Shown: positions 16,298 to 24,822 of the stretch, piece by piece
How the letters are laid out: each line of letters opens with the position of its first letter
How positions within the stretch are numbered: the first letter of the stretch is position 1
Assembly (NCBI GenBank): GCA_934216155.1
Contig: CAKQBK010000034.1
Span: forward strand, 1-26,617
Source of the DNA: an uncultured Dialister sp.
GTDB lineage: Bacteria; Bacillota; Negativicutes; Veillonellales; Dialisteraceae
Reading direction: 5' to 3'
DNA length: 26,617 nt
Notes under the pieces: generated by a model
The model's input: the letters and a program-made list of their open reading frames with translations, nothing else
Databases searched by the model: none
Told to the model about the DNA's origin: nothing
Translations under genes and position numbers: made by a program

Positions 16298-17090
16298 TAT
16301 GACTCTCGGCCAATACTATCCGGGACATTCTTTTCTTCATCAAATGGATCCCAGAGCGAAAATTCTCTGCACCATGATTTTCATTATCGCCATTTTCCTG
16401 GCCAATAATCTGTGGTCCTATCTGTTGGTGGCGGCGTTTACTTTTGGCGCCATTGCCAAATCAGGGGTGCCCATTTCCATGGTGTGGAAAGCCATTAAGC
16501 CTTTGTGGGTGATTCTGGTTTTCACCATGTTGATTCACATCCTGACCACACCGGGGACAGAAATTTTCTCCTGGAAATTCATTCATATCAGCGAAGAAGG
16601 GATTCGGAACGGCATTGTGATGACTCTTCGACTGGTATTCCTTATTGCTTTTTCGTCTCTTCTGACCTACACCACCAGTCCGATTGTTCTGACCGATGGG
16701 ATTGAAGCCCTCCTGATGCCATTCAAACGGTTTGGTGTGCCGGCTCATGAACTGGCGATGATGATGACCATTGCGCTTCGTTTTATTCCTACCCTTTTGG
16801 AAGAAACAGATCGCATCATGAAAGCCCAGTCCTCCAGAGGCGCGGATTTTGCCAATGGCAATCTGTGGCAGCGGGCAAAAAATATGATTCCGCTCCTGGT
16901 ACCGCTCTTTATTTCTGCCTTCCGCCGGGCCGATGATTTGGCCACCGCCATGGAAGCCCGTTGCTATCGCGGCGGCGAAGGTCGTACCAAAATGCACCAA
17001 CTGGCTTACACCTGGCGAGATCGCAATGCCTTCATCGCCATCGCTGTGGTGACCGTGGCGCTGATTGGCTTGTTTGTGTATTTTAGATAA
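16287..17090 (+). CDS. ecfT: ECF transporter transmembrane coupling protein EcfT
   Basis: This 267-aa membrane protein couples the EcfA1/EcfA2 ATPases to substrate-specific S components. It has several hydrophobic segments (about residues 28-60, 72-95, 105-130, 150-170 and a final helix at 243-265). Two short Arg-containing coupling motifs lie in the cytoplasmic helices: QSSRGAD (about 180-186) and EARCYRGG (about 219-226), the places of the Ala-Arg-Gly signatures that dock to the ATPases. The ATG lies in the end of ecfA2. Downstream is a nested repeat hairpin and then truA, the usual Firmicute neighbour. No S component is present, so the transported vitamin or metal is unknown. Confidence 0.94.
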   Translation: MLTDMTLGQYYPGHSFLHQMDPRAKILCTMIFIIAIFLANNLWSYLLVAAFTFGAIAKSGVPISMVWKAIKPLWVILVFTMLIHILTTPGTEIFSWKFIHISEEGIRNGIVMTLRLVFLIAFSSLLTYTTSPIVLTDGIEALLMPFKRFGVPAHELAMMMTIALRFIPTLLEETDRIMKAQSSRGADFANGNLWQRAKNMIPLLVPLFISAFRRADDLATAMEARCYRGGEGRTKMHQLAYTWRDRNAFIAIAVVTVALIGLFVYFR

Positions 17091-17250
17091 TTGTTGTTAG
17101 TTGTTGGTTGTTAGTTGTTGGAAATTCAAACAGCCTTATATAGGTTTGGGGTTTAAGGTTTGGGGGAAAACCCTAAACCTTAAACCCCAAACCTTTTTAT
17201 TACTTCCCATCAGGAAAACAAACAACTAACAACTAACAACGAAATGTGCT
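17091..17250. repeat. Nested heptad palindrome with terminator-like core between ecfT and truA
   Basis: Outer layer: TTGTTAG/TTGTTGG heptads (17094-17121) against AACAACTAACAACTAACAAC (17221-17240). Inner layer: telomere-like heptads AGGTTTGGGGTTTAAGG (17141-17157) against CCTTAAACCCCAAACC (17178-17193) followed by TTTTT. The inner hairpin with its T run is a plausible terminator for the ecf operon. It starts 3 nt after the ecfT stop. Confidence 0.8.
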
Positions 17251-17278
17251 TATTGTAAAGAATGGAGTATCATAATTT

Positions 17279-18076
17279 ATGCGCAACATTTGGATCACCG
17301 TTTCTTATGAAGGAACGAATTATGGGGGCTTTCAGCGGCAGGAGAATCGGATGACCGTGCAGGAAATGCTGGAAAATTGCCTTTTCACATTGACGAAGCA
17401 GAAAACCACCATTTACTTTGTGGCCCGCACCGATGCCGGGGTCCATGCCTATGGGCAGGAGTGTACTTTCTATACCGAATCGTCCATTCCGGGTGACCGG
17501 TTCATGCATGCCATGAACGTGCTGCTTCCACCGGACATCCGGGTGCGGCAGAGTCGAGACATGGAAGAGAATTTCTCTGTGCGCCGCCGTAATTTTGGCA
17601 AAACCTATGGGTATCTGCTAACAGAAAATCGGCAGGCCTCTCCTTTTTTGAAACGGTATATTTGGCGGACTGGGAAGAAGCTGGATCTGGAAAAAATGGA
17701 AGCGGTAGCCCGTGTATTGGAAGGCATCCACGATTTCACATCCTTTAGAGGAAATAACTCCGTTCCCTCGGACCCGGTGCGGAAAATTAATGAAATTCGT
17801 ATTGTGAAACAGGGTGAATTGTATCGCATTTACGTCACTGGCGAAGGATTCCTGTACCATATGGTGAGAAATATTGCCGGTGCCCTGGTGGATGCCGGTA
17901 TCGGTGCTTTGACGCCGCACCAAGTGGAAGACATTCTGGCCGCCAAAGATAGACGGAAACTGGGCATCACCGCTCCGGCGGAAGGTTTGGCCTTGCTGAA
18001 AGTCTATTTTGAACCGATTACGAAAGACGCTATCGACGAGACACTGAAAGAGCCACTTTTCCCGTGGACTTTTTAG
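17279..18076 (+). CDS. truA: tRNA pseudouridine(38-40) synthase TruA
   Basis: This 265-aa enzyme isomerises uridines 38-40 in the tRNA anticodon arm. The active-site motif RTDAGVHA is at residues 50-57 with the catalytic nucleophile Asp52. SYEGTNYGGFQRQ at the N terminus and FLYHMVRNIAGALVDAG near residue 190-206 are further TruA signatures. Length is typical. GGAG lies 11 nt before the ATG, slightly long spacing. It follows ecfA1A2T as in many Firmicutes, where rplM-rpsI often come next; here they do not, and a repeat field follows instead. Confidence 0.96.
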   Translation: MRNIWITVSYEGTNYGGFQRQENRMTVQEMLENCLFTLTKQKTTIYFVARTDAGVHAYGQECTFYTESSIPGDRFMHAMNVLLPPDIRVRQSRDMEENFSVRRRNFGKTYGYLLTENRQASPFLKRYIWRTGKKLDLEKMEAVARVLEGIHDFTSFRGNNSVPSDPVRKINEIRIVKQGELYRIYVTGEGFLYHMVRNIAGALVDAGIGALTPHQVEDILAAKDRRKLGITAPAEGLALLKVYFEPITKDAIDETLKEPLFPWTF

Positions 18077-18216
18077 TAGTGCGTAATGCGAAGTGCGTAG
18101 TGCGTAATGAATGTGGCGGCGCACAATTCATATGGCGCCGCAGAATTATATTTTAGATACGCAAACTTCCTACTAGAAATATCTTTTTCATTGACGAGAT
18201 CTATTATTAAATAGCA
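18077..18216. repeat. Heptad run and GC clamp after truA
   Basis: GTGCGTAATGCGAAGTGCGT heptads (18080-18107) start 3 nt after the truA stop and lead into the clamp GGCGGCGCACAATTCATATGGCGCCGC (18116-18142 by position), the same module as at 11373, 13723, 19481 and 23852. No right-hand heptad arm follows; this is a half copy. The hairpin may end truA transcription. Confidence 0.7.
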
Positions 18217-18503
18217 TTTAAATACAAATGATAGGTCCGTAGGACAGTGCCCCCTCTGGGGGAAAGGTGGTGCCAAAGGCACCAAAGGGGTGTATTTTCC
18301 TCGGCCGCAAGGCCGGTTGTATGTTTTTCTAAATACGAAGCGGAATAAAAAATAATTTGACACGTATCAAATATTGGTATTTATATCTCCTTGTATTTAT
18401 AAAAACCATACAACCAGCCTTCGGCTGAGGAAATACACCCCCTCTGCCTTCGGCATCTCCCCCGATGGGGCGATGTCCTACGGACCTATCATTTGTATTT
18501 AAA
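18217..18503. mobile_element. 287-bp MITE-like palindrome with 30-bp perfect terminal inverted repeats
   Basis: Positions 18217-18246 are the exact reverse complement of 18474-18503 (the ends read TTTAAATACAAATGATAGG inward). Inside, the arms also match: GGGGTGTATTTTCCTC with the copy at 18430-18445, GGTTGTATG with CATACAACC. Each arm carries its own small hairpin with compensating changes (GGCCGcaaggCC against GCCTTCGGCTG). No transposase. The AATGATAGGTCCGTAGGAC end is shared with the element at 8982-9402. Confidence 0.85.
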
Positions 18504-18795
18504 GCCGTCAAATTCAATTGATAGTATCGAACAAAGTCATTATTTTATAGGTGGGAAGTTTGAGCTATTAAGATTTCGATGATGACAATACAGCGAAATA
18601 CCGCTTGCGGCAGGTTATAAAAGGTTATTACAACTCCTGTGTACATAACCTTTTATAACCTTGATGTAGGCGGTATTTTGCTTTGTTTAGAAAACGGAAT
18701 CTGTAGAATCATAACCTTTTGGCTATCCGAGTAAATACTAAGTAAAAAAAGACGAAATCTGTAGCATAATACCCTTTTGCCAAAGGCAAATCTCC
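18504..18795. repeat. Spacer with a decamer hairpin unit
   Basis: AAATACCGC (18596-18604) pairs with GCGGTATTT (18670-18678), enclosing AGGTTATAAAAGGTTAT (18613-18629) against ATAACCTTTTATAACCTT (18645-18662). The tail TTTAGAAAACGGAATCTGTAGAATCATAACCTTTT (ending near 18720) is the right-hand module of the composite element. No gene seen. Confidence 0.75.
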
Positions 18796-18824
18796 TTGTC
18801 TGTCTCTACCGATTTGAGTATAAT
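18796..18824 (+). promoter_or_regulatory. Promoter of the TetR gene, with nearby repeats
   Basis: TTGTCT (18796-18801), 17 bp, TATAAT (18819-18824). CGATTTGAGTA occurs over the -10 and again at about 18846-18856, and GAGTACTGGA occurs twice downstream (around 18832 and 18852). These direct repeats between promoter and start codon could be operator sites for autoregulation; that is inference. Confidence 0.6.
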
Positions 18825-18869
18825 AAAAAGAGAGTACTGGAAAAACGATTTGAGTACTGGAGGTTATAC

Positions 18870-19418
18870 ATGTCCACCCAGCTATTACAAACCGCCGATG
18901 AGGAATTGCGTCTTCATTCGGTGAAATTTACTATGGATGATATTGCCCGGAAGCTTCGGATGTCCAAGAGTACTTTGTACCAACAGGCTTCTTCGAAGGA
19001 AGCTTTGATTCGCATGGTGTGCGAAGAGGCGATGCGACAATTTCTGGAAGAGAAGGAACGAATTATTTCTTCTGAGGCCAATGTAAAAGAAAAGCTTTTA
19101 CAATATTGCAAATTGTTTGTAGATACCTTCTGGCGACTTCCTGATGGGGTCTATAAGGATTTAGAAATTCATTACAGCCAGATCTGGAATGACTGGTTTG
19201 ATTTCCGGTTGCAGCAATTCGAGGCCATGATGGATTTGCTGAAAGAAGGAGTCACCCAAGGCTCCTTCCGGGAAGTGAATCTCAATGTGCTTCGTATGAT
19301 TCTCATCACATCCACTAAGAACCTGACCGATCCGATGTTTTTGAAAGAACAAAACATGACTGGCAGCGATGTGATGAGGGTGCTTGAAGAAATCATTTTA
19401 AAGGGAATTGAAAAGTAA
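18870..19418 (+). CDS. TetR-family transcriptional regulator
   Basis: This 182-aa protein has an N-terminal TetR helix-turn-helix (about residues 18-50): FTMDDIARKLRMSKSTLYQQASSKEALI has the typical TxxxIAxxxxxSxxTxYxxFxSKEaLi pattern. The all-helical ligand-binding part follows. The reading frame is open 31 codons further upstream (18777), but that stretch overlaps the promoter, and a GGAGG lies 6 nt before the ATG at 18870, so the shorter form is chosen. It is encoded just before an RND efflux pair in the same direction, the usual arrangement for a repressor of that pump. Ligand unknown. Confidence 0.9.
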   Translation: MSTQLLQTADEELRLHSVKFTMDDIARKLRMSKSTLYQQASSKEALIRMVCEEAMRQFLEEKERIISSEANVKEKLLQYCKLFVDTFWRLPDGVYKDLEIHYSQIWNDWFDFRLQQFEAMMDLLKEGVTQGSFREVNLNVLRMILITSTKNLTDPMFLKEQNMTGSDVMRVLEEIILKGIEK

Positions 19419-19435
19419 TTTTGAAATAGATAGAA

Positions 19436-19660
19436 AGAGTTAGGAGTTAGGAGTTAGGAATGAGGAGTGAGGAGTGAAGGTGGCGGCGCACAAATTATAA
19501 AGCGCCGCAAAGTTATATATTCTATGTATCACTAGCGATTTCAATATCTGCGAGCCATATAGATTGGTTTGCAAGAAAATTGAGAGACTAATGGTATAAG
19601 AGCAATTCGATGCGGCTCGCAGCCACCACTCCTCATTCCTAACTCCTAACTCCTAACTCA
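19436..19660. repeat. Composite nested palindrome between tetR and the efflux adaptor
   Basis: Heptads GAGTTAGGAGTTAGGAATG (19438-19479) against CACTCCTCATTCCTAACTCC (19626-19659). A GC clamp GGCGGCGCacaaattataaaGCGCCGC sits on the left, and a second pair CTGCGAGCC (19549-19557) / GGCTCGCAG (19614-19622) encloses the centre. The decamer core is absent, replaced by unrelated sequence, so layers are exchangeable. It runs from about 18 nt after the tetR stop to the ribosome binding site region of the next gene. Confidence 0.85.
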
Positions 19661-19679
19661 ATAAAAGAAAGGAGTTATC

Positions 19680-20744
19680 ATGAATCGCATAGGTATATAT
19701 ATCGCAACCGCCATGCTTGGTGCATCGCTGGCGCTTTCTGGTTGCGGCAGTGAGAAGGCGGCGGCCCCGAAGGCGACTTTGGTGAAGACCATGACGGTGG
19801 GAGAAACCGCGCAGGATGTGAAGAATAGTTTTTCTGGCACGGTCCATGGGTATTTTGAATCGCCCCTGGCTTTCCAGGTGGGCGGTCGTATCATGCAGCG
19901 GTATGTCAATTCCGGGGAGAAAGTGGTAGCCGGGCAGGCTCTTTTCAAAGTGGATTCCAAAGATGCGGAAGAACAGGCGGCAGCAGCTCAATCCTCTTTG
20001 AATGCAGCAGAAGCGTCGTACAAATTGGCGCAGTCCACCTTGGCTCGCTATGAAAAACTCCATTCGGTCAATGCCATTTCTGATTTGGCCATGGACCAGA
20101 CAAGAAATCAGTTTGACTTGGCCGATGCGCAGCTCCAGTCAGCCCAGTCGGCATTGGCACGGGCAGAAAATAATTTGGGATTCACTGTCCTGACGGCCGA
20201 TCGAGATGGGATTGTAGGAACCACCATGTACGAAGTGGGACAGGTGGTGGCTGCAGGAACGCCGGTGGTTTCGATCATCGATGATTCGAAGCTGGATATT
20301 CATATTTCCTTTACGGAAAAACAATACGGCCAGTACTCGGTGGGTATGCCTTGCCAGGTCACTTTCTGGGCTCTTCCGGGGGTTACTGTAGAAGGCAAGG
20401 TCCGTGAAGTGGCAGCAGCACCGAATACGTCCACTGGCACCTATGATGCGAAAGTGACATTGGTGGACCCGCCTGCCGACGTGGCCGTAGGGATGACAGC
20501 GGAAGTGAAGTTTGATACGGCATCTCACCAGAAGGGAGTCATGATTCCTCTCACCGCCATTGCTACCCAGTCGGAAAATCCATCGGTTTGGGTGGTACGG
20601 GACAATAAGGTGTACATCCAGAAAGTCGAAGTGGGTCGCTACGGAGAAGATGCGGTAGAAATTGTTTCGGGACTCAAAAATGGCGACCGGGTAGTGACTG
20701 CTGGTATTGGTAAACTGAGCGAAGGAGAAGAGGTACGGTTATGA
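19680..20744 (+). CDS. RND efflux periplasmic adaptor lipoprotein (HlyD/AcrA family)
   Basis: This 354-aa membrane fusion protein bridges an RND pump to an outer-membrane channel. Residues 1-22 are a lipoprotein signal ending in the lipobox LSGC (Cys22), so it should be anchored in the inner membrane. Then come a barrel-sandwich half (SPLAFQVGGRIMQRYVNSGEKVVAGQALFKVD), a coiled-coil hairpin rich in Ala/Gln (about 95-165), the second lipoyl half (TADRDGIVGTTMYEVGQVVAAGTPVVSI), a beta-barrel domain and a membrane-proximal domain. GAAAGGAG precedes the ATG. The stop overlaps the pump gene start (ATGA, 4 bases). The presence of an adaptor implies a diderm cell. The tetR gene upstream probably controls it. 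Confidence 0.94.
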   Translation: MNRIGIYIATAMLGASLALSGCGSEKAAAPKATLVKTMTVGETAQDVKNSFSGTVHGYFESPLAFQVGGRIMQRYVNSGEKVVAGQALFKVDSKDAEEQAAAAQSSLNAAEASYKLAQSTLARYEKLHSVNAISDLAMDQTRNQFDLADAQLQSAQSALARAENNLGFTVLTADRDGIVGTTMYEVGQVVAAGTPVVSIIDDSKLDIHISFTEKQYGQYSVGMPCQVTFWALPGVTVEGKVREVAAAPNTSTGTYDAKVTLVDPPADVAVGMTAEVKFDTASHQKGVMIPLTAIATQSENPSVWVVRDNKVYIQKVEVGRYGEDAVEIVSGLKNGDRVVTAGIGKLSEGEEVRL

Positions 20745-23700
20745 AAAGCCTGAACTTAGCAGAGTGGGCCATCAAGCATAAACCGATTGTGTATTTCTTC
20801 ATTTTCTTCATTATCCTGGGGGGCTTCTGGTCTTATTTCCATTTGGGGCGCAGTGAGGACCCAGATTTCACCATCAGGCAGGCCGTGGTGACTGCGGCGT
20901 GGCCGGGGGCAACGGCGGAGCAAATCACCGAGCAGGTGACGGATCCGCTGGAGAAGAAATTGCAGGATACCAAAGGGTTGGATTATCTAAAATCCTTTAC
21001 CCACGATGGCAAGACGGTCATTTATGTGAATCTGAAAGATTCCGTCAAGAAAGAAGATATCCAGACTCGCTGGCATGAAATGCGAAATCTGGTCAACGAT
21101 GAATGGGCCAATTTGCCTTCCGGTGTGTATGGTCCTTATATCAATGACCGTTTCGACGATGTGTATGGTTCCATTTATGCCATCACCGGCGATGGGTATA
21201 GCTATGAAGAAAAAAGACAGCAGGCGGAAAAAATTCGCCGCCGTCTGACTGCCGTAGAAGATGTGCAGAAAGTGGAACTCTTAGGCGTGCAGGAACAGAA
21301 TATTTATATCGAAATGGATCAGAATAAACTGGCTTCTTTTGGTATGAATCCTAGCGATGTGTTCCGCATCCTGCAGCAGCAGTCTGCTATGACACCGGCG
21401 GGGATGATTCATACATCCACCAGAAATGTGGCTATCCGCGTGGAAGGCCTTCTGGGAAGCACCGAAGCGTTGGAAAATATTCCGATCCACGTGGGAGAAA
21501 GAAATTTCCACTTAGGCGATGTGGCAAAAGTCACCCAGACCTATACCACACCGGAAAGTTCCCTCTTCTATTTCAATGGAAAACCGGCCATTGGCATTGC
21601 GGTCTCTATGCGGGTCGGCGGAAATAACCTGACGTTAGGTGAAAATCTGAACAAGGAAATAGACAAAGCGAAAGCAGACCTTCCGGCGGGCATGGACGTA
21701 GGCCTGGTGGCAGACCAGCCGAAAGTGGTCAATGATTCCATTCACGAATTCACCGAATCCCTTTTGGAAGCCATTGTGATTGTCATGGCTGCTTCGTTCC
21801 TGTCTTTGGGATTGTGGAGCGGCATCGTGCTGGCTCTTTGTATCCCTGTGGTGGTCTGTGCTACGTTCCTCTTTATGAAATGGCAGGGCATCGACCTTCA
21901 TATCGTTTCCTTGGGGGCCCTCATCGTATCTCTAGGACTTTTGGTGGATGATGCTATCATCGTTATCGAAATGATGCAGGTCAAATTGGAGCAGGGCATG
22001 GATCGTCTGTCTGCGGCAGAAGCGGCCTATAAGAGCTGTGCGAAACCAATGTTGGCAGGGACCCTCATCACAGCGGCCGGTTTCATTCCCGTCGGCATGG
22101 CAGAAGGGCAGACATCAGAATACACCGCATCCCTGTTCTGGGTCATCGGTGCAGCGCTGATTCTCTCCTGGATTGCTTCCATTTTTGTCAGTCCTGTACT
22201 GGGCTATAAATTTATCAAAGTCAAAACCAAAGAAGAAAAAGAGAAAGAAGCGAAAAAAGGAAAGAAAGGTTTCAAAGCTACCATTGGAGAAAAGGCCTAT
22301 CAGATTTTCTATCGACTGATTGCCCTTTGCATCCAGTTTAAGAAAACAGTCATCTTAGGGACTGCGGGGCTCTTCTGTGTGACACTCATGACCCTTCCCT
22401 GGGTGAATCAGGAATTCTTCCCTGATTCGGTTCGTCCGGAAATCATTCTGGATGTGGATATGCCTTCCGGGGCGTCCATCAATGAAACCAAAAAAGTGAT
22501 GAGCGGTATCGCCGATAGCCTCTATGGGGACGAAGGGATTTCTTCCTTCTCCACTTATATCGGAGACACAGCGCCTCGTTTCATTTTGCTCTTTGACCCG
22601 AAAGCACCAGAAGATGGGCATGGGCAGATGATTATCGTTGCCACGGACCAGAAAGCCAGAGATGCGGTCAGAAATGAACTGACTTCCTTTATTGCGGAGA
22701 AATATCCGGACGCGCGGGCACACACCCGCCTTATCACCACCGGGCCGCCATCGGAATATCCAGTGATGCTTCGTCTCTCCGGTGAAAATGAAGCGGATAC
22801 CATCCGATTGGCTTCTGAAGCGCTGGAGATTGTAAAGAACCATCCGAATATCACCAATGCCAGCCTGGATTGGCCCCAGGAAACACCGACGGTGAAACTT
22901 CATATCAACCAGGACAAAGTCCGTCAACTGGGGATCGATAACTATGCGGTGTCTCAGGATTTGTATGTGAAACTGTCGGGATACAAAGTGGCAGAATCCT
23001 ACCAGGGAGACCAGCTGGTTCCGATTTCCTTTAAATTGGAAGGAGATAATACGGCCCGTCTGGCCAACTTGGCTTCTCTTCCTGTTCATGTGGGCAATGG
23101 TCGCTATGTGCCGCTGGGACAGTTTGCGGATATTTCCTACCAAAATGAAACCAGTACCATTTGGCGTCGGGATATGAAACCGACCATCACCATTCGTGCT
23201 GAAGTCACTGGAGACGCAAAACCTGATTCTGTGACCAATGCGCTATTTAATAAAGACTTGAAAACATTCCGGGACAATTTGCCTGATGGCTATAGCCTCT
23301 CTAAAGATGGTTCCCTGGAATGGAGCGAAAAGTCTATGAAATACCTCTTCGCTGCGGTACCAATGATGATCTTCTTCGTCCTCATGGTACTCATGTTTGA
23401 ACTGGGAAGCATTCCGAAACTGCTCATCGCTGTGGTGACCGGACCACTGGGCCTGATCGGTGCCATTCTGACACTGCTCATTACCAGGCAGTCCATCGGA
23501 TTTGTGGCTATCATCGGTATGGTGGCCCTGTCCGGGATGGTCATTAGAAATAGCATCATCCTCTTGGATCAGATTCGCCAGCACTTGGAGAATGGCATGA
23601 CACCCTATGATGCGGTGGTAGAATCGGCGGCCCTCCGCTTCCGTCCTATTATGCTGTCCTCTGTGACCGACGTGCTTGGCTTCGTGCCCCTCATTCCAAA

Positions 23701-23824
23701 CCCCTTCTGGCGTCCATTGGCAGTCTCCTTCATTGGCGGTCTCCTCTTGGCTACCGCCATCGGCCTTCTGGTCGTGCCGGCATTGTACTGCTGGTGGTAT
23801 AAAGTGAAGAAAAGTGAGGAGTGA
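20741..23824 (+). CDS. RND efflux pump inner-membrane transporter (AcrB/HAE1-like)
   Basis: This 1027-aa proton-driven multidrug pump is full-length for the family. It has a first membrane helix (residues 13-33) and a large periplasmic loop starting SEDPDF. The central helix block carries LGLLVDDAIIVIEMM with the paired Asp403/Asp404 of the proton relay, followed by a second periplasmic loop and a C-terminal helix block with GMVALSGMVIRNSIILLDQ. A lysine-rich linker (KTKEEKEKEAKKGKKG, about 495-510) lies between the halves. Start codon overlaps the adaptor stop. No outer-membrane channel gene follows, so the pump must borrow a TolC-like protein encoded elsewhere. Its last codons (AGT GAG GAG TGA) lie inside the start of a heptad repeat run, which supplies the stop codon. 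Confidence 0.95.
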   Translation: MKSLNLAEWAIKHKPIVYFFIFFIILGGFWSYFHLGRSEDPDFTIRQAVVTAAWPGATAEQITEQVTDPLEKKLQDTKGLDYLKSFTHDGKTVIYVNLKDSVKKEDIQTRWHEMRNLVNDEWANLPSGVYGPYINDRFDDVYGSIYAITGDGYSYEEKRQQAEKIRRRLTAVEDVQKVELLGVQEQNIYIEMDQNKLASFGMNPSDVFRILQQQSAMTPAGMIHTSTRNVAIRVEGLLGSTEALENIPIHVGERNFHLGDVAKVTQTYTTPESSLFYFNGKPAIGIAVSMRVGGNNLTLGENLNKEIDKAKADLPAGMDVGLVADQPKVVNDSIHEFTESLLEAIVIVMAASFLSLGLWSGIVLALCIPVVVCATFLFMKWQGIDLHIVSLGALIVSLGLLVDDAIIVIEMMQVKLEQGMDRLSAAEAAYKSCAKPMLAGTLITAAGFIPVGMAEGQTSEYTASLFWVIGAALILSWIASIFVSPVLGYKFIKVKTKEEKEKEAKKGKKGFKATIGEKAYQIFYRLIALCIQFKKTVILGTAGLFCVTLMTLPWVNQEFFPDSVRPEIILDVDMPSGASINETKKVMSGIADSLYGDEGISSFSTYIGDTAPRFILLFDPKAPEDGHGQMIIVATDQKARDAVRNELTSFIAEKYPDARAHTRLITTGPPSEYPVMLRLSGENEADTIRLASEALEIVKNHPNITNASLDWPQETPTVKLHINQDKVRQLGIDNYAVSQDLYVKLSGYKVAESYQGDQLVPISFKLEGDNTARLANLASLPVHVGNGRYVPLGQFADISYQNETSTIWRRDMKPTITIRAEVTGDAKPDSVTNALFNKDLKTFRDNLPDGYSLSKDGSLEWSEKSMKYLFAAVPMMIFFVLMVLMFELGSIPKLLIAVVTGPLGLIGAILTLLITRQSIGFVAIIGMVALSGMVIRNSIILLDQIRQHLENGMTPYDAVVESAALRFRPIMLSSVTDVLGFVPLIPNPFWRPLAVSFIGGLLLATAIGLLVVPALYCWWYKVKKSEE

Positions 23825-24165
23825 GGAATTAGGAGTGAGGAGTGAAGGAAGGGGCGCACAATTCATAAAGCGCCCCAATACCCTTTATATAGTAATGTTG
23901 TTAAGTTAAGGATTTGTGTTAGTAGACATGATTCCGCTAGTAGTGACAGGTTGCTCAAGTTTCTCAGGTTGCGCAGGTTCTCCGATTTCGATTTTCCAAC
24001 ATAGCAAAATACCGCCACTGATAAGGTTATAAAAGGTTACGAGAAATTGGGGGGTGTCATAACCCTTTATAACCTTGTTGATGGTGGATTTTGTTCTTTG
24101 TTTAGAGCTCCTTCGTGGCAGAATGATAACCTTTACCACCATGTGATTCTATTCTAGGTTGACAT
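23813..24165. repeat. Repeat field after the RND gene
   Basis: Heptads GTGAGGAGTGAGGAATTAG (23813-23845) overlap the RND stop codon, then the clamp GGGGCGCACAATTCATAAAGCGCCCC (by position 23852-23877), a 9-nt-period arm (TTGCTCAAGTTTCTCAGG, 23951-23975), and a decamer hairpin with outer AAAATACCGCC (24005-24015) and AAGGTTATAAAAGGTTACG against CATAACCCTTTATAACC (24023-24076). The right module CAGAATGATAACCTTTACC ends at about 24137. Confidence 0.75.
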
Positions 24166-24193
24166 AAATATAAATCATATACGTTATAATTTT

Positions 24194-24242
24194 CATCTGA
24201 TATACCATGTGATTCTCACTAGGCATATCAGATGATTTTTTT
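24194..24242 (+). terminator. Strong intrinsic terminator
   Basis: CATCTGATAT (24194-24203) pairs with ATATCAGATG (24225-24234), then ATTTTTTT. A TTGACA (24171-24176) and TATAAT (24185-24190) upstream are too closely spaced to be a clear promoter. The loop contains CCATGTGATTCT, which also occurs just upstream at about 24139-24150. Confidence 0.75.
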
Positions 24243-24314
24243 ATGTATAAGAAGGAAATGAGAGGAAGAAAGCGGAAGATGAAGATTGGTATATGATTAA
24301 TTTATCGGAGGGGG

Positions 24315-24343
24315 TAGACAACATTGAATTTCTTTTATATAAT
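24315..24343 (+). promoter_or_regulatory. Promoter of the c-di-GMP riboswitch and cyclase
   Basis: TAGACA (24315-24320), 17 bp, TATAAT (24338-24343). Confidence 0.65.
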
Positions 24344-24378
24344 AATAACAGCATTATAAATTGCGATAATCATTGTAT

Positions 24379-24458
24379 TTCATAAAGGGCAAAGCAAGTG
24401 AAAACTTGTGACGCAAAGCTATAGGGCCTTGATGTATTGTGGCAGCCAGTTGCATGAA
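24379..24458 (+). promoter_or_regulatory. Cyclic-di-GMP-I (GEMM) riboswitch
   Basis: Closing stem TTCAT (24379-24383) with ATGAA (24454-24458). Inside are the class I hallmarks: GGGCAAAGC, a P2 hairpin CAAGT-GAAA-ACTTG with GNRA tetraloop, GACGCAAAGC and GGGCC...GGCAGCCAGTTGC forming the third helix with its tetraloop receptor. A terminator follows at 24481-24511, then a GGDEF gene about 310 bp on. Confidence 0.92.
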
Positions 24459-24480
24459 GCAAAATATTTGTCACGACGAA

Positions 24481-24511
24481 GGCACAGGAGGAGACTGTGT
24501 CTTTTATTATT
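24481..24511 (+). terminator. Terminator of the c-di-GMP riboswitch
   Basis: GGCACAG (24481-24487) pairs with CTGTGTC (24495-24501, one G-T pair), followed by TTTTATTATTT. Likely expression platform. Confidence 0.75.
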
Positions 24512-24790
24512 TGGTTGTTAGTTGATGGTTGTTAGTTGTTTGGTTTATTTACCGAGCCCTTTTGTGGCAACTAGCCGAGAAGAAAGAGGCATTGGTTTAG
24601 GGGTTACGTGCCGAGCCCTTTTGTGGCAACTAGCAGAGAAAAAAGAGGTATTGGTTTAAGGTTCACATGCTATCCTTTAACCCCTAAACCTTAAACCAAT
24701 AAGGTTCTGCTTTTGTGCGGATTGTATCTGAAGAACTCGGAGTGTAAACCCAACAACAAACAACCAACAACCACCAACTAACAAACAATA
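24512..24790. repeat. Nested heptad element upstream of the cyclase, with internal tandem duplication
   Basis: Outer heptads GGTTGTTAGTTGATGGTTG (24514-24541) against CAACAACAAACAACCAACAAC (24751-24788). Inner GGTTTAGGGGTT (24595-24606) and GGTTTAAGG (24654-24662) against CCTTTAACCCCTAAACCTTAAACC (24675-24698). A unit of about 56 bp starting CCGAGCCCTTTTGTGGCAAC is present twice in tandem (about 24552-24599 and 24610-24657). It forms the long leader between terminator and cyclase start. A related copy lies after the gene at 26238. Confidence 0.8.
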
Positions 24791-24822
24791 GACACAATAA
24801 ATAAGAAAGGAAAGGGGTTACC

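Noticed and set aside
18777..18869. N-terminal 31-codon extension of the TetR protein
   Set aside because: It overlaps the promoter; a ribosome binding site sits right before the ATG at 18870.
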